64,000 nucleotides of DNA, from assembly GCA_910588825.1 (NCBI GenBank), contig CAJURF010000005.1:16786-80785 (forward strand), in the 5' to 3' direction. This stretch comes from an uncultured Lachnospiraceae bacterium. GTDB lineage: Bacteria; Bacillota; Clostridia; Lachnospirales; Lachnospiraceae. Each line of letters starts with the position of its first letter. Position 1 is the first letter of the stretch. Positions 1 to 7,751 of this stretch are shown one piece after another. Made by a program: the position numbers and the translations under genes. The notes beneath the pieces are model-generated. The model saw only the letters and a list, made by a program, of their open reading frames with translations, was not told the origin of the DNA and made no database searches.

Positions 1-354
1 TCTCCCATTCTCTCTTACAATAATGAGACCGAACTATCTGCCGTAGTAAATCTGGTATATCTGGCGGCGAGAGATCATTACCGCGTGGAACGTGAGGATA
101 AAGCCGGGGAAGGATATGTGGATTTTATTTTTTACCCTGAACAGAGAAACCGCGACGGCATCATACTTGAATTAAAAGTGGATGATACCCCGGAAAATGC
201 CATCCAACAGATTAAAAATAGAAATTATATATTTCGTTTTATGGGAAAATTAGGCGAAACACCAAAATATACGGGAAGAATTCTCGCTGTGGGTATTGGT
301 TATAACAAGAAAACAAAAGAGCATTTCTGTAAAGTTGAGACAATTTTCTGTTAG
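1..354 (+). CDS. PD-(D/E)XK nuclease domain protein, C-terminal part (AAA-ATPase-like/DUF1703 family)
   Basis: The reading frame is open from base 1, so only the C-terminal 117 residues are visible and the start lies outside the window. They show the fold typical of the PDDEXK_9 domain of AAA-ATPase-like proteins: a helix with ETELSAVV, then EREDKAGEGYVDFIFYP, then IILELKV, giving the acidic and E-x-K residues of a PD-(D/E)XK nuclease, followed by a helix with AIQQIKNRNY. Such proteins (usually 500 to 600 residues) carry an ATPase-like N-terminus and are very common, often multicopy, in Lachnospiraceae. Their role is unsettled; defence or mobile-element biology is often suspected. The following 300 bases hold only gene fragments. 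Confidence 0.85.
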   Translation, partial: SPILSYNNETELSAVVNLVYLAARDHYRVEREDKAGEGYVDFIFYPEQRNRDGIILELKVDDTPENAIQQIKNRNYIFRFMGKLGETPKYTGRILAVGIGYNKKTKEHFCKVETIFC

Positions 355-488
355 AAATATTGTAAGGAGCTGTAGAAAAATAACTGATACAGCTCCTAAG
401 ATTTAACAAATATCCATTTTCTCAATCACACAGCTATGCCGTTTATCTAAATCCTGTTTTATAGAAGCTTTTCTGAGGCTTTCAGGAC

Positions 489-689
489 ATGTATCACCGC
501 CTGCCAGCCGCCTGTGCTCATGGCATTTATGAATTCTCTATGAATCTCTTTATTGGGAATGAATGGGGGCTTTGCTTCCGGCAGTGCAAAGTCTGCGGGA
601 AATATTTTCTGGCAAAGAGCCAGCGGTATGAGCTTTGCAGCGACAAGTGCCGAAAAGCACAGGCACTTCAAAACAAGCGGGAATTTTGA
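489..689 (+). pseudogene. Zinc-ribbon protein fragment (DUF6076-like)
   Basis: A 66-residue open frame holds a clear CxxC...C(x3)C zinc-ribbon: CKVCGKYFLAKS followed by YELCSDKCRKAQ. This resembles the C-terminal ribbon of DUF6076-type proteins found near Clostridia mobile elements, which normally have a few hundred residues. No ribosome site precedes the ATG, and a stop lies in frame just upstream. The frame ends exactly where the truncated antitoxin of the opposite strand begins to read nonsense, so I regard it as a relic joined to another relic by deletion. The family name is from memory of the motif and is tentative. Confidence 0.45.
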
Positions 690-805
690 TTCAAATACAT
701 ATCGATTGCTGTTGACATTGGAACACCTAACTGAGACAATACTTTTTCTGCCCGCTCTTTAACAGTTGGGTTTACTCTTAAGTTCAATGTTGCTGTTTTT
801 TCCAT
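668..805 (-). pseudogene. RelB/DinJ-family antitoxin, truncated (45 residues)
   Basis: Reading the minus strand from the ATG at 805 gives MEKTATLNLRVNPTVKERAE and then KVLSQLGVPMSTAIDMYLNQ, the classic ribbon-helix-helix N-terminus of RelB/DinJ antitoxins (full length 80 to 95 residues). The start has a perfect AAGGAGGTG ribosome site 8 bases upstream. After residue 40, where the family continues towards the toxin-binding tail, the frame reads five foreign residues and stops in DNA belonging to the plus-strand zinc-ribbon fragment. No toxin gene follows. An imperfect GTGACG/CGTTAC inverted repeat at 834-852 may be the remaining autoregulatory operator. Confidence 0.75.
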
Positions 806-1332
806 AATCTTACACCTCCTTGTTTCTTATATTGTGACGCTTTTGTCGTTACAGTTCAAGCACTAATTTCTTCCATATATCAGACATACACCAGCGAAAA
901 AACTTCCCAGTATCCTAAAGCTATTCCTTTTGGTCATAAGGCTTCTTTTATATCAGATTTTACACTTTTAAGATATATAAACAGACATTCGTTAAAAACA
1001 TGTTTTGAACAAACTGTGAATATATCCCGATAACCGCAAGGAGTATCCATCTTTGAACACTTCCCCAAGACTACATCGCGCCACGCTTTGTCTCACATTC
1101 TGCACTTTTCGGGTACTTTCAAGCACTTCTCAAAAAAGATCTTTCGCCCGGTCTACATAAGCCTCGATTTCCTGCGGATTCTGGAATGCCTGCCGAAAGT
1201 CAAACATGACACATCGGCTTTTAAGACCGCCGCTATCTGGTACTCTTCTATTCCTTCCAAGGTCTGAAAAAACGCTGAAACATACATCGACGGCAAAAAA
1301 GCCGCCCATACTGACAGCTTTTTTGTATATTC
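806..1332. other. Intergenic region with degraded sequence
   Basis: About 530 bases without an intact gene. It holds the promoter side of the truncated antitoxin, a 12-base palindrome AAAACATGTTTT near 995-1006, and a stretch around 1062-1115 that could be a decayed tyrosine-recombinase segment (a CAC-GCT-TTG-x-CAC pattern like the HxLRH box, with frame lost). On the minus strand 1130-1240 reads coding-like (FRQAFQNPQEIEAYVDRAK) but has no start signal. Confidence 0.4.
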
Positions 1333-1869
1333 TCATTCTGTAATTTTTATGGAAAATCCTTCATAAATTCCAACAGGAATCCCTTCCTTAAAAGAGTATT
1401 CTACCATCTGATTCCGTTCAAAATTATAAACAGTTACCAGCCTTCTCTCCGTGTCCACAACCCAATATTCCCTGACGCCGGCTGCGCGGTACTTAAAAAG
1501 TTTTATAAAATAATCCATAGATTTACTGCTGGGAGAAACGATCTCGATAATCCAGTCCGGTGCGCCATGGCATCCTCTATCGTCTAATTTATCAAAATCA
1601 CATATAACCGAAATATCCGGTTCCACATAATTCCTGTCATCTGACGTCAAAAAAACTGCAAATGGCGCGATATCAACTTCACAATCCCCCCCATGCCCAT
1701 CAATATAATCGGCGATTTTCCGAAAAACCGACCCTAAGACTCTCTGATGGGTTCTGCTGGGCGATGCCATATAATAAATCTGTCCGTCAATTAACTCCGC
1801 CCGTTTTCCCTCCGGAAGATGATAAATATCATCAAGAGTATACAGTTCTCCTTTTTTCAAAGGTTCCAC
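1333..1869 (-). CDS. Uma2 family endonuclease (DUF820)
   Basis: Putative restriction-endonuclease-fold protein of about 178 residues. It opens with the family hallmark LPEGKRAELIDGQIYYM, followed by EPDISVICDF and WIIEIVSPSS, which supply the acidic residues and the E-x-S/K-type core of the PD-(D/E)XK fold, and ends with REYWVVDTERR and a short beta tail. I chose the GTG at 1869 because GGGAGG lies 10 bases upstream; a longer GTG start at 1902 has no ribosome site. Uma2 proteins are abundant in Firmicutes and cyanobacteria; the cellular role is not established. The gene starts about 37 bases past the end of the MOSC-MogA gene and could be cotranscribed with it. Confidence 0.85.
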   Translation of the reverse strand: MEPLKKGELYTLDDIYHLPEGKRAELIDGQIYYMASPSRTHQRVLGSVFRKIADYIDGHGGDCEVDIAPFAVFLTSDDRNYVEPDISVICDFDKLDDRGCHGAPDWIIEIVSPSSKSMDYFIKLFKYRAAGVREYWVVDTERRLVTVYNFERNQMVEYSFKEGIPVGIYEGFSIKITE

Positions 1870-1905
1870 TTGTAAAATACCTCCCATGATTTTAAAAAGC
1901 ACGCT

Positions 1906-2844
1906 CTATTTCGAACTTCCGCACTCTCCCCCTGTTCCACGCAGAATATCCAGGCCGTGATCCAGCTGGGGCAGTATATACTCCAGGCTTTCCTTCACTG
2001 CCTTGGGACTTCCCGGCAGGTTTACGATCAAAGTTTTTTTCCGGATTCCGGATACGGCCCGGCTGAGCATAGCCCGCCCGGTAATGGTCAGTGAATACTG
2101 TCTCATAGCCTCAGCGATTCCGTTTGCCATACGGTCGCAGACTTCTATGGTGGCCTCCGGCGTCAGATCCCGTTCTGAAAATCCTGTTCCTCCTGTGGTG
2201 AAAATCACATTCACCTGCCGCTGGTCTGCCAGCCGGGAAAGCTGTGCAGCCAGGGGCTGGATTCCATCTGGCAGGAGCAGTGTCTCTATCACATTGTAGC
2301 CCGCCTTTTCCAGTATTTCCTGTATGGCCGGCCCGCTTTTATCCTCCCTTTCACCCTGAGAGCCTTTATCACTTAAAGTGACGATTGCTGCTGTAAATGG
2401 ACGGTCATCGGGAAGGGGCAGCAGCTGGATCTCATCTCCCGCTTTAATGGAACCGCCCTTTAACACTTTGGTAAATACCCCTTCTCTGGGCATAATGCAG
2501 TCGCCCACTGCGTGGAAAATGGCACAGTGGCTATGGCATTCCTTTCCAATCTGGGTGAGTTCCAAGAGAACATCACCGATTTGAAATCTGGAACCTACAG
2601 GTATTTTCCGCAGATCAAAGCCTTCTACAACCAGGTTCTCTCCAAATGCTCCAAAATCAACGTCTGCGCCTTTGGCGCGAAAGTCCTCTATTTTCTCAAA
2701 GGACAGAAGGCTCACCTGACGATGCCACTTTCCGCCATGGGCATCCCCTTCAATGCCCCAGTCTTCCAGCAGCACCGCAGAATCTACAGGTGATTTCTGT
2801 ACCCCCTTTTTTTCACTGATACAAATTGCCAGTATTTTTCCCAT
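1906..2844 (-). CDS. MOSC domain-MoaB/MogA fusion (molybdenum cofactor protein)
   Basis: Two-domain protein of 312 residues. Residues 1-145 are a MOSC domain (GIEGDAHGGKWHRQVSLLS; the conserved sulfur-carrying cysteine is probably in ECHSHC, 102-107). Residues 150-312 are a MoaB/MogA molybdopterin adenylyltransferase domain with TLSDKGSQGEREDKSGP, TTGGTGFSERD and NLPGSPKAV. MogA-type enzymes adenylate molybdopterin before metal insertion; MOSC domains bind or transfer the cofactor. CTAGGAGG stands 8 bases before the ATG. Together with mobA and a formate channel on the same strand, it suggests a nearby molybdenum or tungsten enzyme such as formate dehydrogenase, though none is in the window. 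Confidence 0.92.
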   Translation of the reverse strand: MGKILAICISEKKGVQKSPVDSAVLLEDWGIEGDAHGGKWHRQVSLLSFEKIEDFRAKGADVDFGAFGENLVVEGFDLRKIPVGSRFQIGDVLLELTQIGKECHSHCAIFHAVGDCIMPREGVFTKVLKGGSIKAGDEIQLLPLPDDRPFTAAIVTLSDKGSQGEREDKSGPAIQEILEKAGYNVIETLLLPDGIQPLAAQLSRLADQRQVNVIFTTGGTGFSERDLTPEATIEVCDRMANGIAEAMRQYSLTITGRAMLSRAVSGIRKKTLIVNLPGSPKAVKESLEYILPQLDHGLDILRGTGGECGSSK

Positions 2845-2894
2845 AACAAAATCCTCCTAGAAATCGTTCTGTTTCGTGGCACGCAGCCCGTCTC

Positions 2895-2988
2895 TTATAC
2901 CCGCAAGCCAAATGATTTGCCAGCAGGCCTCCACTGTTTCAAGCAAAACAGCAAATCATTTGGCAAATACGTATGCTCTTGAGTATAA
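2895..2988. repeat. Palindromic interspersed repeat, copy 1
   Basis: About 94 bases with nested symmetry: outer TTATAC/GTATAA ends, a perfect 14-base arm GCCAAATGATTTGC (2907-2920) and its complement (2951-2964), and an inner CTGTTT/AAACAG pair. Two further copies lie at 34553-34644 (inverted) and 57529-57596 (partial). It sits between two convergently placed signals downstream of focA and upstream of the MOSC-MogA gene. The form suits a non-autonomous miniature element or a structured intergenic repeat. Confidence 0.85.
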
Positions 2989-3006
2989 TTATTGTAAACA
3001 GAATCA

Positions 3007-3041
3007 GCGGGAAGCACTTTTCTCAAGAAAATGCCTCCCGC
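3007..3041 (-). terminator. Hairpin downstream of the formate channel gene
   Basis: GCGGGA (3007-3012) pairs with TCCCGC (3036-3041), continued by TTTTCT/AGAAAA around a two-base loop. It begins 12 bases after the stop of the minus-strand focA-like gene. The U tract on the minus strand is poor, so it is a likely but not ideal terminator. Confidence 0.5.
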
Positions 3042-3053
3042 CGCCTCTATGTA

Positions 3054-3866
3054 TTACGACTCTTTATCTTTCTTTAAGTAAATGAACCAGTATACCATAC
3101 CAACAAGTACTGCTCCGCCGACAATATTTCCCAGTGTTACTGGAATTAAGTTTTTCACGAAGAATGCTCCCCATGTTAATTTTGCTGTGTCAGCTGTTGC
3201 TGCTGCCAGATAATCTGCATTGCCCATTGCAAACAGACCTGCTGGGCCATAGAACATATTAGCAACGCTATGCTCAAATCCGCTGAGTACGAATACCATG
3301 ATGGGATAGAACAGTGCAGCAATTTTGCCTGCAGCAGTTTTAGATGAAAATCCTAACCATACAGCCAGGCATACCAGCATATTACAGAACACGCCTTTCA
3401 AAAATGCATCCCCAAAGGACATGGAAACCTTTGCCACTGCCGTATTGATTGTAGCTCCGCCCAGTGCGTTGTCAAACAAACTGAGCTGATGACAGGCACT
3501 TACGCCCCATGCCACAAAAATACTTCCCACAAAGTTGCCAAGATATACAATTACCCAATTGCGCAGCATATTGACAACAGAGGCTTCTTTTTCCAGTACA
3601 GAAATAATAATGAGGCAGTTACCGGTAAACAATTCACTTCCGGCCAGGATTACAAGTGTCAGTCCAGCCGGGAACACACAGGCACCTACCAGTTTTCCCA
3701 CAGAACCTGAGAGGCTGGTGGAAGCTGTTGATGCGCCAACACCTGCAATTGCAATGAAGATTCCGGCCAGGATACCCAGAACAAACAGTTTGCTGGCCTT
3801 CATATTAGCCTTGCCTTTACCGATGGGTACATAATTTTTAGCGATTTCCGCTGGTGAATTCATCAT
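3054..3866 (-). CDS. focA: Formate/nitrite transporter family protein (FocA/NirC/FdhC type)
   Basis: A 270-residue membrane protein with six hydrophobic segments and the FNT pattern: N-terminal NSPAEIAKNYVPIGKGKA, then KLFVLGILAGIFIAIAGVGA, VILAGSELFTGNC, NWVIVYLGNFVGS and NMLVCLAVWL. FNT pentamers are channels for formate, nitrite or hydrosulfide; the substrate cannot be read from sequence alone. Placement between mobA and a MOSC-MogA gene favours formate and a molybdo/tungsto-enzyme link. A GGGGGG run lies 8 bases before the ATG pair; the second ATG is equally usable. The symbol is by family. Confidence 0.9.
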   Translation of the reverse strand: MMNSPAEIAKNYVPIGKGKANMKASKLFVLGILAGIFIAIAGVGASTASTSLSGSVGKLVGACVFPAGLTLVILAGSELFTGNCLIIISVLEKEASVVNMLRNWVIVYLGNFVGSIFVAWGVSACHQLSLFDNALGGATINTAVAKVSMSFGDAFLKGVFCNMLVCLAVWLGFSSKTAAGKIAALFYPIMVFVLSGFEHSVANMFYGPAGLFAMGNADYLAAATADTAKLTWGAFFVKNLIPVTLGNIVGGAVLVGMVYWFIYLKKDKES

Positions 3867-4279
3867 AGTAAATTCCCCCCTTTATAATATTATTTATCAA
3901 TCTATAAAAAGCCTCATGTTTTTTACAGATTGATTTTTACAAGGTGCTTTCTATGCGGAGTATTCCTTTACGGCAGTGCCTCTCCACAAAGCGTCTGCAG
4001 CGAATACTCCGCATATATTAGTAAAAAGCCTTGTTTTCCCACCGTCGTTTGGAGGTATTTCAGCCCCATATATGGCCAGTAAACATTAGTCTTTGTCTTC
4101 ACAACAGTATTAAACACAGCTAATTACTCAATCTCTCACCCCGTCATCAAATACAGACAACGCTGATGCTTTATTCAGTATATCTTGAATTTCACTTTTT
4201 GTCAATATTTTTTTAGCAAAATAGACAATAACCACCCGTTTAAAGGCTGATTTTACCGTCTGAATTAAACAAATGCATT
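3867..4279. other. Intergenic region between mobA and the formate channel gene
   Basis: 413 bases with no gene. It holds the promoter region of focA (AT-rich, 3867-3910) and the long hairpin listed separately at 3953-4014. I saw no other recognised element and could not match a molybdenum-cofactor riboswitch by eye. Confidence 0.6.
3953..4014 (-). promoter_or_regulatory. Long inverted repeat in the focA leader
   Basis: ATGCGGAGTATTC (3953-3965) is perfectly complementary to 4002-4014, 13 bases, with a 36-base loop that itself has partial symmetry. It lies 87 bases before the start of the formate channel gene. It could be a leader structure, the end of the mobA transcript, or a small dispersed palindrome; there is no U tract. 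Confidence 0.5.
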
Positions 4280-4885
4280 CTACAATTTTTCCTGAAGCCT
4301 GCGGTAATCTGCCTTTTCATTAATATTTTGGAACTGAAGTTCATTCCCTGTGCTTTCGTATTCACCATATCCGGTTTTTTTCAAAAATGCAAATACAGAA
4401 CCATTTCCTTTGGCCAGAGCCGCCGCAATACTTTCTGACAGCCTTGTACTGTAAACACCAATCAGAGGCTCTTGTTTTTCTCCATGCCGGAGAATCGTAA
4501 TCAAATTACTGCTTTCCCTATCTCTTTGAATTAATTTCTGCAGTTCGGAAACTGAAACAAGAGGTGTATCCACACTCAGCACCAGACAGCGCTCATGACG
4601 TGCGCAGACAAAACATGCTTCCATTCCTCCCAGCGGTCCCCTCTCTTTCAGGCGGTCCATAACCACCGGTACCTGACACTTTAACCCCCGGTAACCTGAC
4701 ACCAGGATATCCTCAATCCCCAGTTTCCGCCCTTTTTCAATCTGTATATCCAGAAATGTCTGGTCCCGGTATCGCAAATCAGATTTATCTGTTCCCATAC
4801 GGCGGCTGAGTCCTCCCGCCAGAATAATCATTGACAGAGAGTCTTTGTCTGCATTTCTGTCCGGTTCAAAATTTGATTCTTCCAT
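4280..4885 (-). CDS. mobA: Molybdenum cofactor guanylyltransferase
   Basis: A 201-residue nucleotidyltransferase that would join GMP to molybdopterin. It has the signature LAGGLSRRMGTDKSDL (22-37) with the GTP-binding loop, a distal lysine, KERGPLGGM and a VDTPLV metal/nucleotide box, as in MobA. The first 18 residues before MIILAGG are an unusual polar extension; no start has a strong ribosome site (ATG 4885 with a weak AAAGCGGA, or ATG 4831 with none), so the N-terminus is uncertain. Cytoplasmic. It fits the MOSC-MogA and formate channel genes that follow. Confidence 0.9.
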   Translation of the reverse strand: MEESNFEPDRNADKDSLSMIILAGGLSRRMGTDKSDLRYRDQTFLDIQIEKGRKLGIEDILVSGYRGLKCQVPVVMDRLKERGPLGGMEACFVCARHERCLVLSVDTPLVSVSELQKLIQRDRESSNLITILRHGEKQEPLIGVYSTRLSESIAAALAKGNGSVFAFLKKTGYGEYESTGNELQFQNINEKADYRRLQEKL

Positions 4886-5088
4886 ACATAAATCCGCTTT
4901 CTTCTAAACATAGTATTTAAAATTTTCCAAGAATATTCAAAATATGCCGGCCAGGCACTGCAGCACAGCTTCCTGTCCGGCACAGTAATTTCTACGCAGA
5001 CCGCCTGATACTCCATCCGGCTGGAAATTCAAGTCTGGGACTGCATGTTCCGCACCATCTAGCGGAAAATTTTCAAACACGCTCTAGT
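4886..5088. repeat. Possible dispersed intergenic repeat
   Basis: A gap of about 200 bases that ends with TAGAGCGTG on the minus strand, a string also seen just past the MOSC-MogA stop (1900-1908) and downstream of the serpin gene (57472-57480). The body (cysteine/tryptophan-rich if translated, no start signal) resembles long intergenic repeats I remember from related genomes. That memory is the weak part of this call. Confidence 0.3.
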
Positions 5089-6351
5089 TCACATCAGCTC
5101 AGCGATTCTGGTAACCCCCACATAAATTTCCTGAATTTTATACCAGGTTACATAATCCACAATTCCTGTCTGGGGAAGCTTAAATACCTTCTGAAAAGTC
5201 CGCACAGCCTCTTTTGTCGCCTCATCATAGTACCCGGTTACTGGTTCCTGAGGAATGGCCGAATATACATCTGCAATGGTATTGAGCTGGTCCTGTATTT
5301 GTGTCACTTTCTGTCCGGACGCACCAATATCCAGATCGTACCTGGGCCAGGAGGCAGGAATTCCTGATATCTCTTCCGCCATATTGATATACATGGAATC
5401 GCCATAATAATACCGTAGAATTTCAATTGCCGAATAATTTTGATCTCCCAGATATTTGGAGCCCCATTGGCTCATCCAGTTGGGGCAGGTCACCCTCTGC
5501 CCATCGCAATATTGGGTCAAAATGGGCTGACGCACATTGGGACGGGACAGATAATTGGAGAACAGCTCATCCACAACCTGTGAAATGCTGGTAAAAATAT
5601 TTCTATCGGGTATCCACTTGTGATCGAATGCTGTAGATGATGTGATGGTAAAATCATAACCCTTGTTGCGGTACCATTCTGTATAGACCCTGTTCAAAGT
5701 GAAGGACATAATAGCCAGCACATTTGCCCGGATCGTATCTTGCGGCCAGGTGGCATAAATCTCACTGGAAGCCACGTTTTTAATATAATCCCTGTACCTC
5801 ACATAGTAATCCCGGGCAGTGCTGTCCGAGGGCACACCGTCGTGAACCACCACATATTCCGGCACGACAACACGGCTCAACACAATTTCCCCAGTCTCAT
5901 CCATAGGTTTAATTTCTTCTTCCGGTATCTTTGGCGGGTAATCACCATACAGCGTGTGGGCTGGAATCACCAGGTTGTCAATCTGTTCTCCAGGTTCCTG
6001 TGGTTCCAGATACACAGATTGGATAGCTGTTGCCGTGGACAGTATCTCAATCCCACTAATGTCAAAAGGAGTATATCCCGGAGCACTCACGTTCAGTGTA
6101 TATTCTGAATACGGCTGAGTTTCTCCGGGCTCCAGGCTGTATTCTACCGGGGGTGCCGGCAGTTCCAGGGTCGGACTTTGTCCGGATTCATCTGTAACCA
6201 CCTCTTCTATCGTCTGTGTAGGATTTCCAGTATAGGATATCTGTATCCTGGCATCCTGAATCGGAACATTCCTCACAGAAGACTGCACCTGAATCTGGAG
6301 CTTTCCTGTATCTACCTGGTTATTCTCCATGATACGCATATAATCCCTCAT
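5089..6351 (-). CDS. SpoIID-like and peptidoglycan-binding domain protein
   Basis: A 420-residue protein of three parts. Residues 18-115 look like a Cna-B/carboxypeptidase-regulatory beta domain (TIEEVVTDESGQSPTLELPAP, APGYTPFDISGI). Residues 160-320 match SpoIID/LytB-type domains (IRANVLAIMSFTLNRVYTEW; MSQWGSKYLGDQNYSAIEIL; RYYYGD). Residues 338-415 are a PG_binding_1 domain (GASGQKVTQIQDQLN, GYYDEATKEAVRTFQ). There is no signal peptide or membrane segment, so it may act in the mother cell or be released without Sec; cortex or engulfment biology is an inference. The ATG at 6351 follows GAGG by six bases; an ATG at 6339 is also possible. Confidence 0.75.
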   Translation of the reverse strand: MRDYMRIMENNQVDTGKLQIQVQSSVRNVPIQDARIQISYTGNPTQTIEEVVTDESGQSPTLELPAPPVEYSLEPGETQPYSEYTLNVSAPGYTPFDISGIEILSTATAIQSVYLEPQEPGEQIDNLVIPAHTLYGDYPPKIPEEEIKPMDETGEIVLSRVVVPEYVVVHDGVPSDSTARDYYVRYRDYIKNVASSEIYATWPQDTIRANVLAIMSFTLNRVYTEWYRNKGYDFTITSSTAFDHKWIPDRNIFTSISQVVDELFSNYLSRPNVRQPILTQYCDGQRVTCPNWMSQWGSKYLGDQNYSAIEILRYYYGDSMYINMAEEISGIPASWPRYDLDIGASGQKVTQIQDQLNTIADVYSAIPQEPVTGYYDEATKEAVRTFQKVFKLPQTGIVDYVTWYKIQEIYVGVTRIAELM

Positions 6352-6465
6352 TCATAACCTCTTAACCGATTGATGTTATATTAGTATATGCATACCATCT
6401 TCATAATTGCCCCTGTGGAAACCGCCTTTGCAAGTAGGATTTTTACTGTGTATTTTATAAAGCTT

Positions 6466-7749
6466 CTAAAATAACTTCATAATATCATGATACATCACCA
6501 CGAACATCAGCGCCATGAGAAGAACGAAGCCCGCCATGTGAATCATTGCCTCTGCCTGTCTGTTAATGGGTTTCTTCCGGATTGCTTCCAGGATTAAGAA
6601 AACCAGCCGGCCGCCGTCCAGCGCCGGTATGGGAAGCAGATTCATAATTCCCAAGTTTGCAGAGAGAAGCACTGCAATATTCAGCATACTCGCCCAGAGA
6701 ACCGTGGTGCCCTCTGAACGGGCGGCCTCATAGGTATCCCCGATTACATCCACCACACCTACAGGCCCGGACAAATCCCGGATTCCAAATTGGCCGGTGA
6801 ATAATTTCCCCAGACTCATCACTGTTGTGCGTATCCAATACTTTACCTCAACGGCCGCATATCGGAACACATTCCAGGATGATGTCTTCTCACGCCCCAG
6901 TTGATACTGAAATCCCAGAGATACCTGGGTATAACTGGCTGGAGTTACGGTGATTCTTTTCAGCTTTCCATTATGCTCATAGGTAATGTCCAAGGGCTCC
7001 TCACTCAGTGGATTTGCTTCAATGTAACGTTCATAGTCATCCTGATTCTGGATGGCTGTTCCATTAATCTCAGTAATTACATCGCCAGGCTGAATTCCTG
7101 ATTCTTCCAATGGCATATCCTTAATCAGAGAAGCCACTTCCAAACGCTGGGTATCTGCCCGGTTAAACCCCATGAGATATTTTTCCTGGGTCTCTGGCTG
7201 ATAAGAAACCAGCTTCTTCACCCCATCACGTTTGATTGTCATCTCTATGGGCGCATCCTCCAATTCATTGAGCGCAAGCCATGTATTCAAATCAAGCCCG
7301 CTGTCTATAGTATATCCCTGAAATTCTGTAATCTGGTCACCTTCCCGAAGTCCTGCCTCATAGGCAGGGGAGTCTTCTGGAACGTTTGCTGCCCTGGACG
7401 GTACATAACCCATCATTGCCACAATAATGACTGAAAAAATAAAGGCCATAATAAAATTAAAAATAGGCCCTGCGGCAATTACCGTAATCCTCCCCCACAC
7501 AGAGGCAGAATTAAACGAGCCAGGGACTTCACTGTCTTCGTCCTCGCCCAGCATCATGCAGGAACCGCCCAGAGGCAGAAGCTTCAGACAATATTCGGTC
7601 TCCCCTCTTTTGGTTTTCAACAGTGTAGGACCCATGCCAAGAGAAAATTGCTGAACTACAATCCCATTTTTCTTTGCCAGAAGGAAGTGTCCCAATTCAT
7701 GAAACAATACCAATATGCTGAAAATAATAATTGCAATGAAAATTTTCAA
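6466..7749 (-). CDS. rseP: RIP metalloprotease RseP (site-2 protease, M50B)
   Basis: Intramembrane zinc protease of about 427 residues that cleaves membrane-tethered regulators such as anti-sigma factors. HELGH lies at 17-21 in the first membrane segment, two PDZ domains follow in the middle third (EDSPAYEAGLREGDQI; LEESGIQPGDVITEINGT), and NLLPIPALDGGRL supplies the second metal motif before the last membrane segments. I chose the TTG at 7749 because it has AGGTGG upstream and starts two bases after the dxr stop; a GTG at 7773 would overlap dxr and lacks a ribosome site. Last gene of the pyrH-frr-uppS-cdsA-dxr-rseP run. Confidence 0.95.
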   Translation of the reverse strand: MKIFIAIIIFSILVLFHELGHFLLAKKNGIVVQQFSLGMGPTLLKTKRGETEYCLKLLPLGGSCMMLGEDEDSEVPGSFNSASVWGRITVIAAGPIFNFIMAFIFSVIIVAMMGYVPSRAANVPEDSPAYEAGLREGDQITEFQGYTIDSGLDLNTWLALNELEDAPIEMTIKRDGVKKLVSYQPETQEKYLMGFNRADTQRLEVASLIKDMPLEESGIQPGDVITEINGTAIQNQDDYERYIEANPLSEEPLDITYEHNGKLKRITVTPASYTQVSLGFQYQLGREKTSSWNVFRYAAVEVKYWIRTTVMSLGKLFTGQFGIRDLSGPVGVVDVIGDTYEAARSEGTTVLWASMLNIAVLLSANLGIMNLLPIPALDGGRLVFLILEAIRKKPINRQAEAMIHMAGFVLLMALMFVVMYHDIMKLF

Positions 7750-7751
7750 AA

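Noticed and set aside
1130..1336. 68-codon minus-strand open frame after Uma2
   Set aside because: No ribosome site; only part looks coding. Kept as degraded sequence.
2876..3085. Open frame of 69 codons sharing PASQMICQQ and TVSSKTANHLA with a frame at 57391-57693
   Set aside because: The shared residues are just the translation of the palindromic repeat; no ribosome site or protein-like composition.
3867..4279. Molybdenum-cofactor riboswitch
   Set aside because: I could not match the conserved multi-stem core by eye; only one long-loop stem is clear. A covariance-model search would decide.
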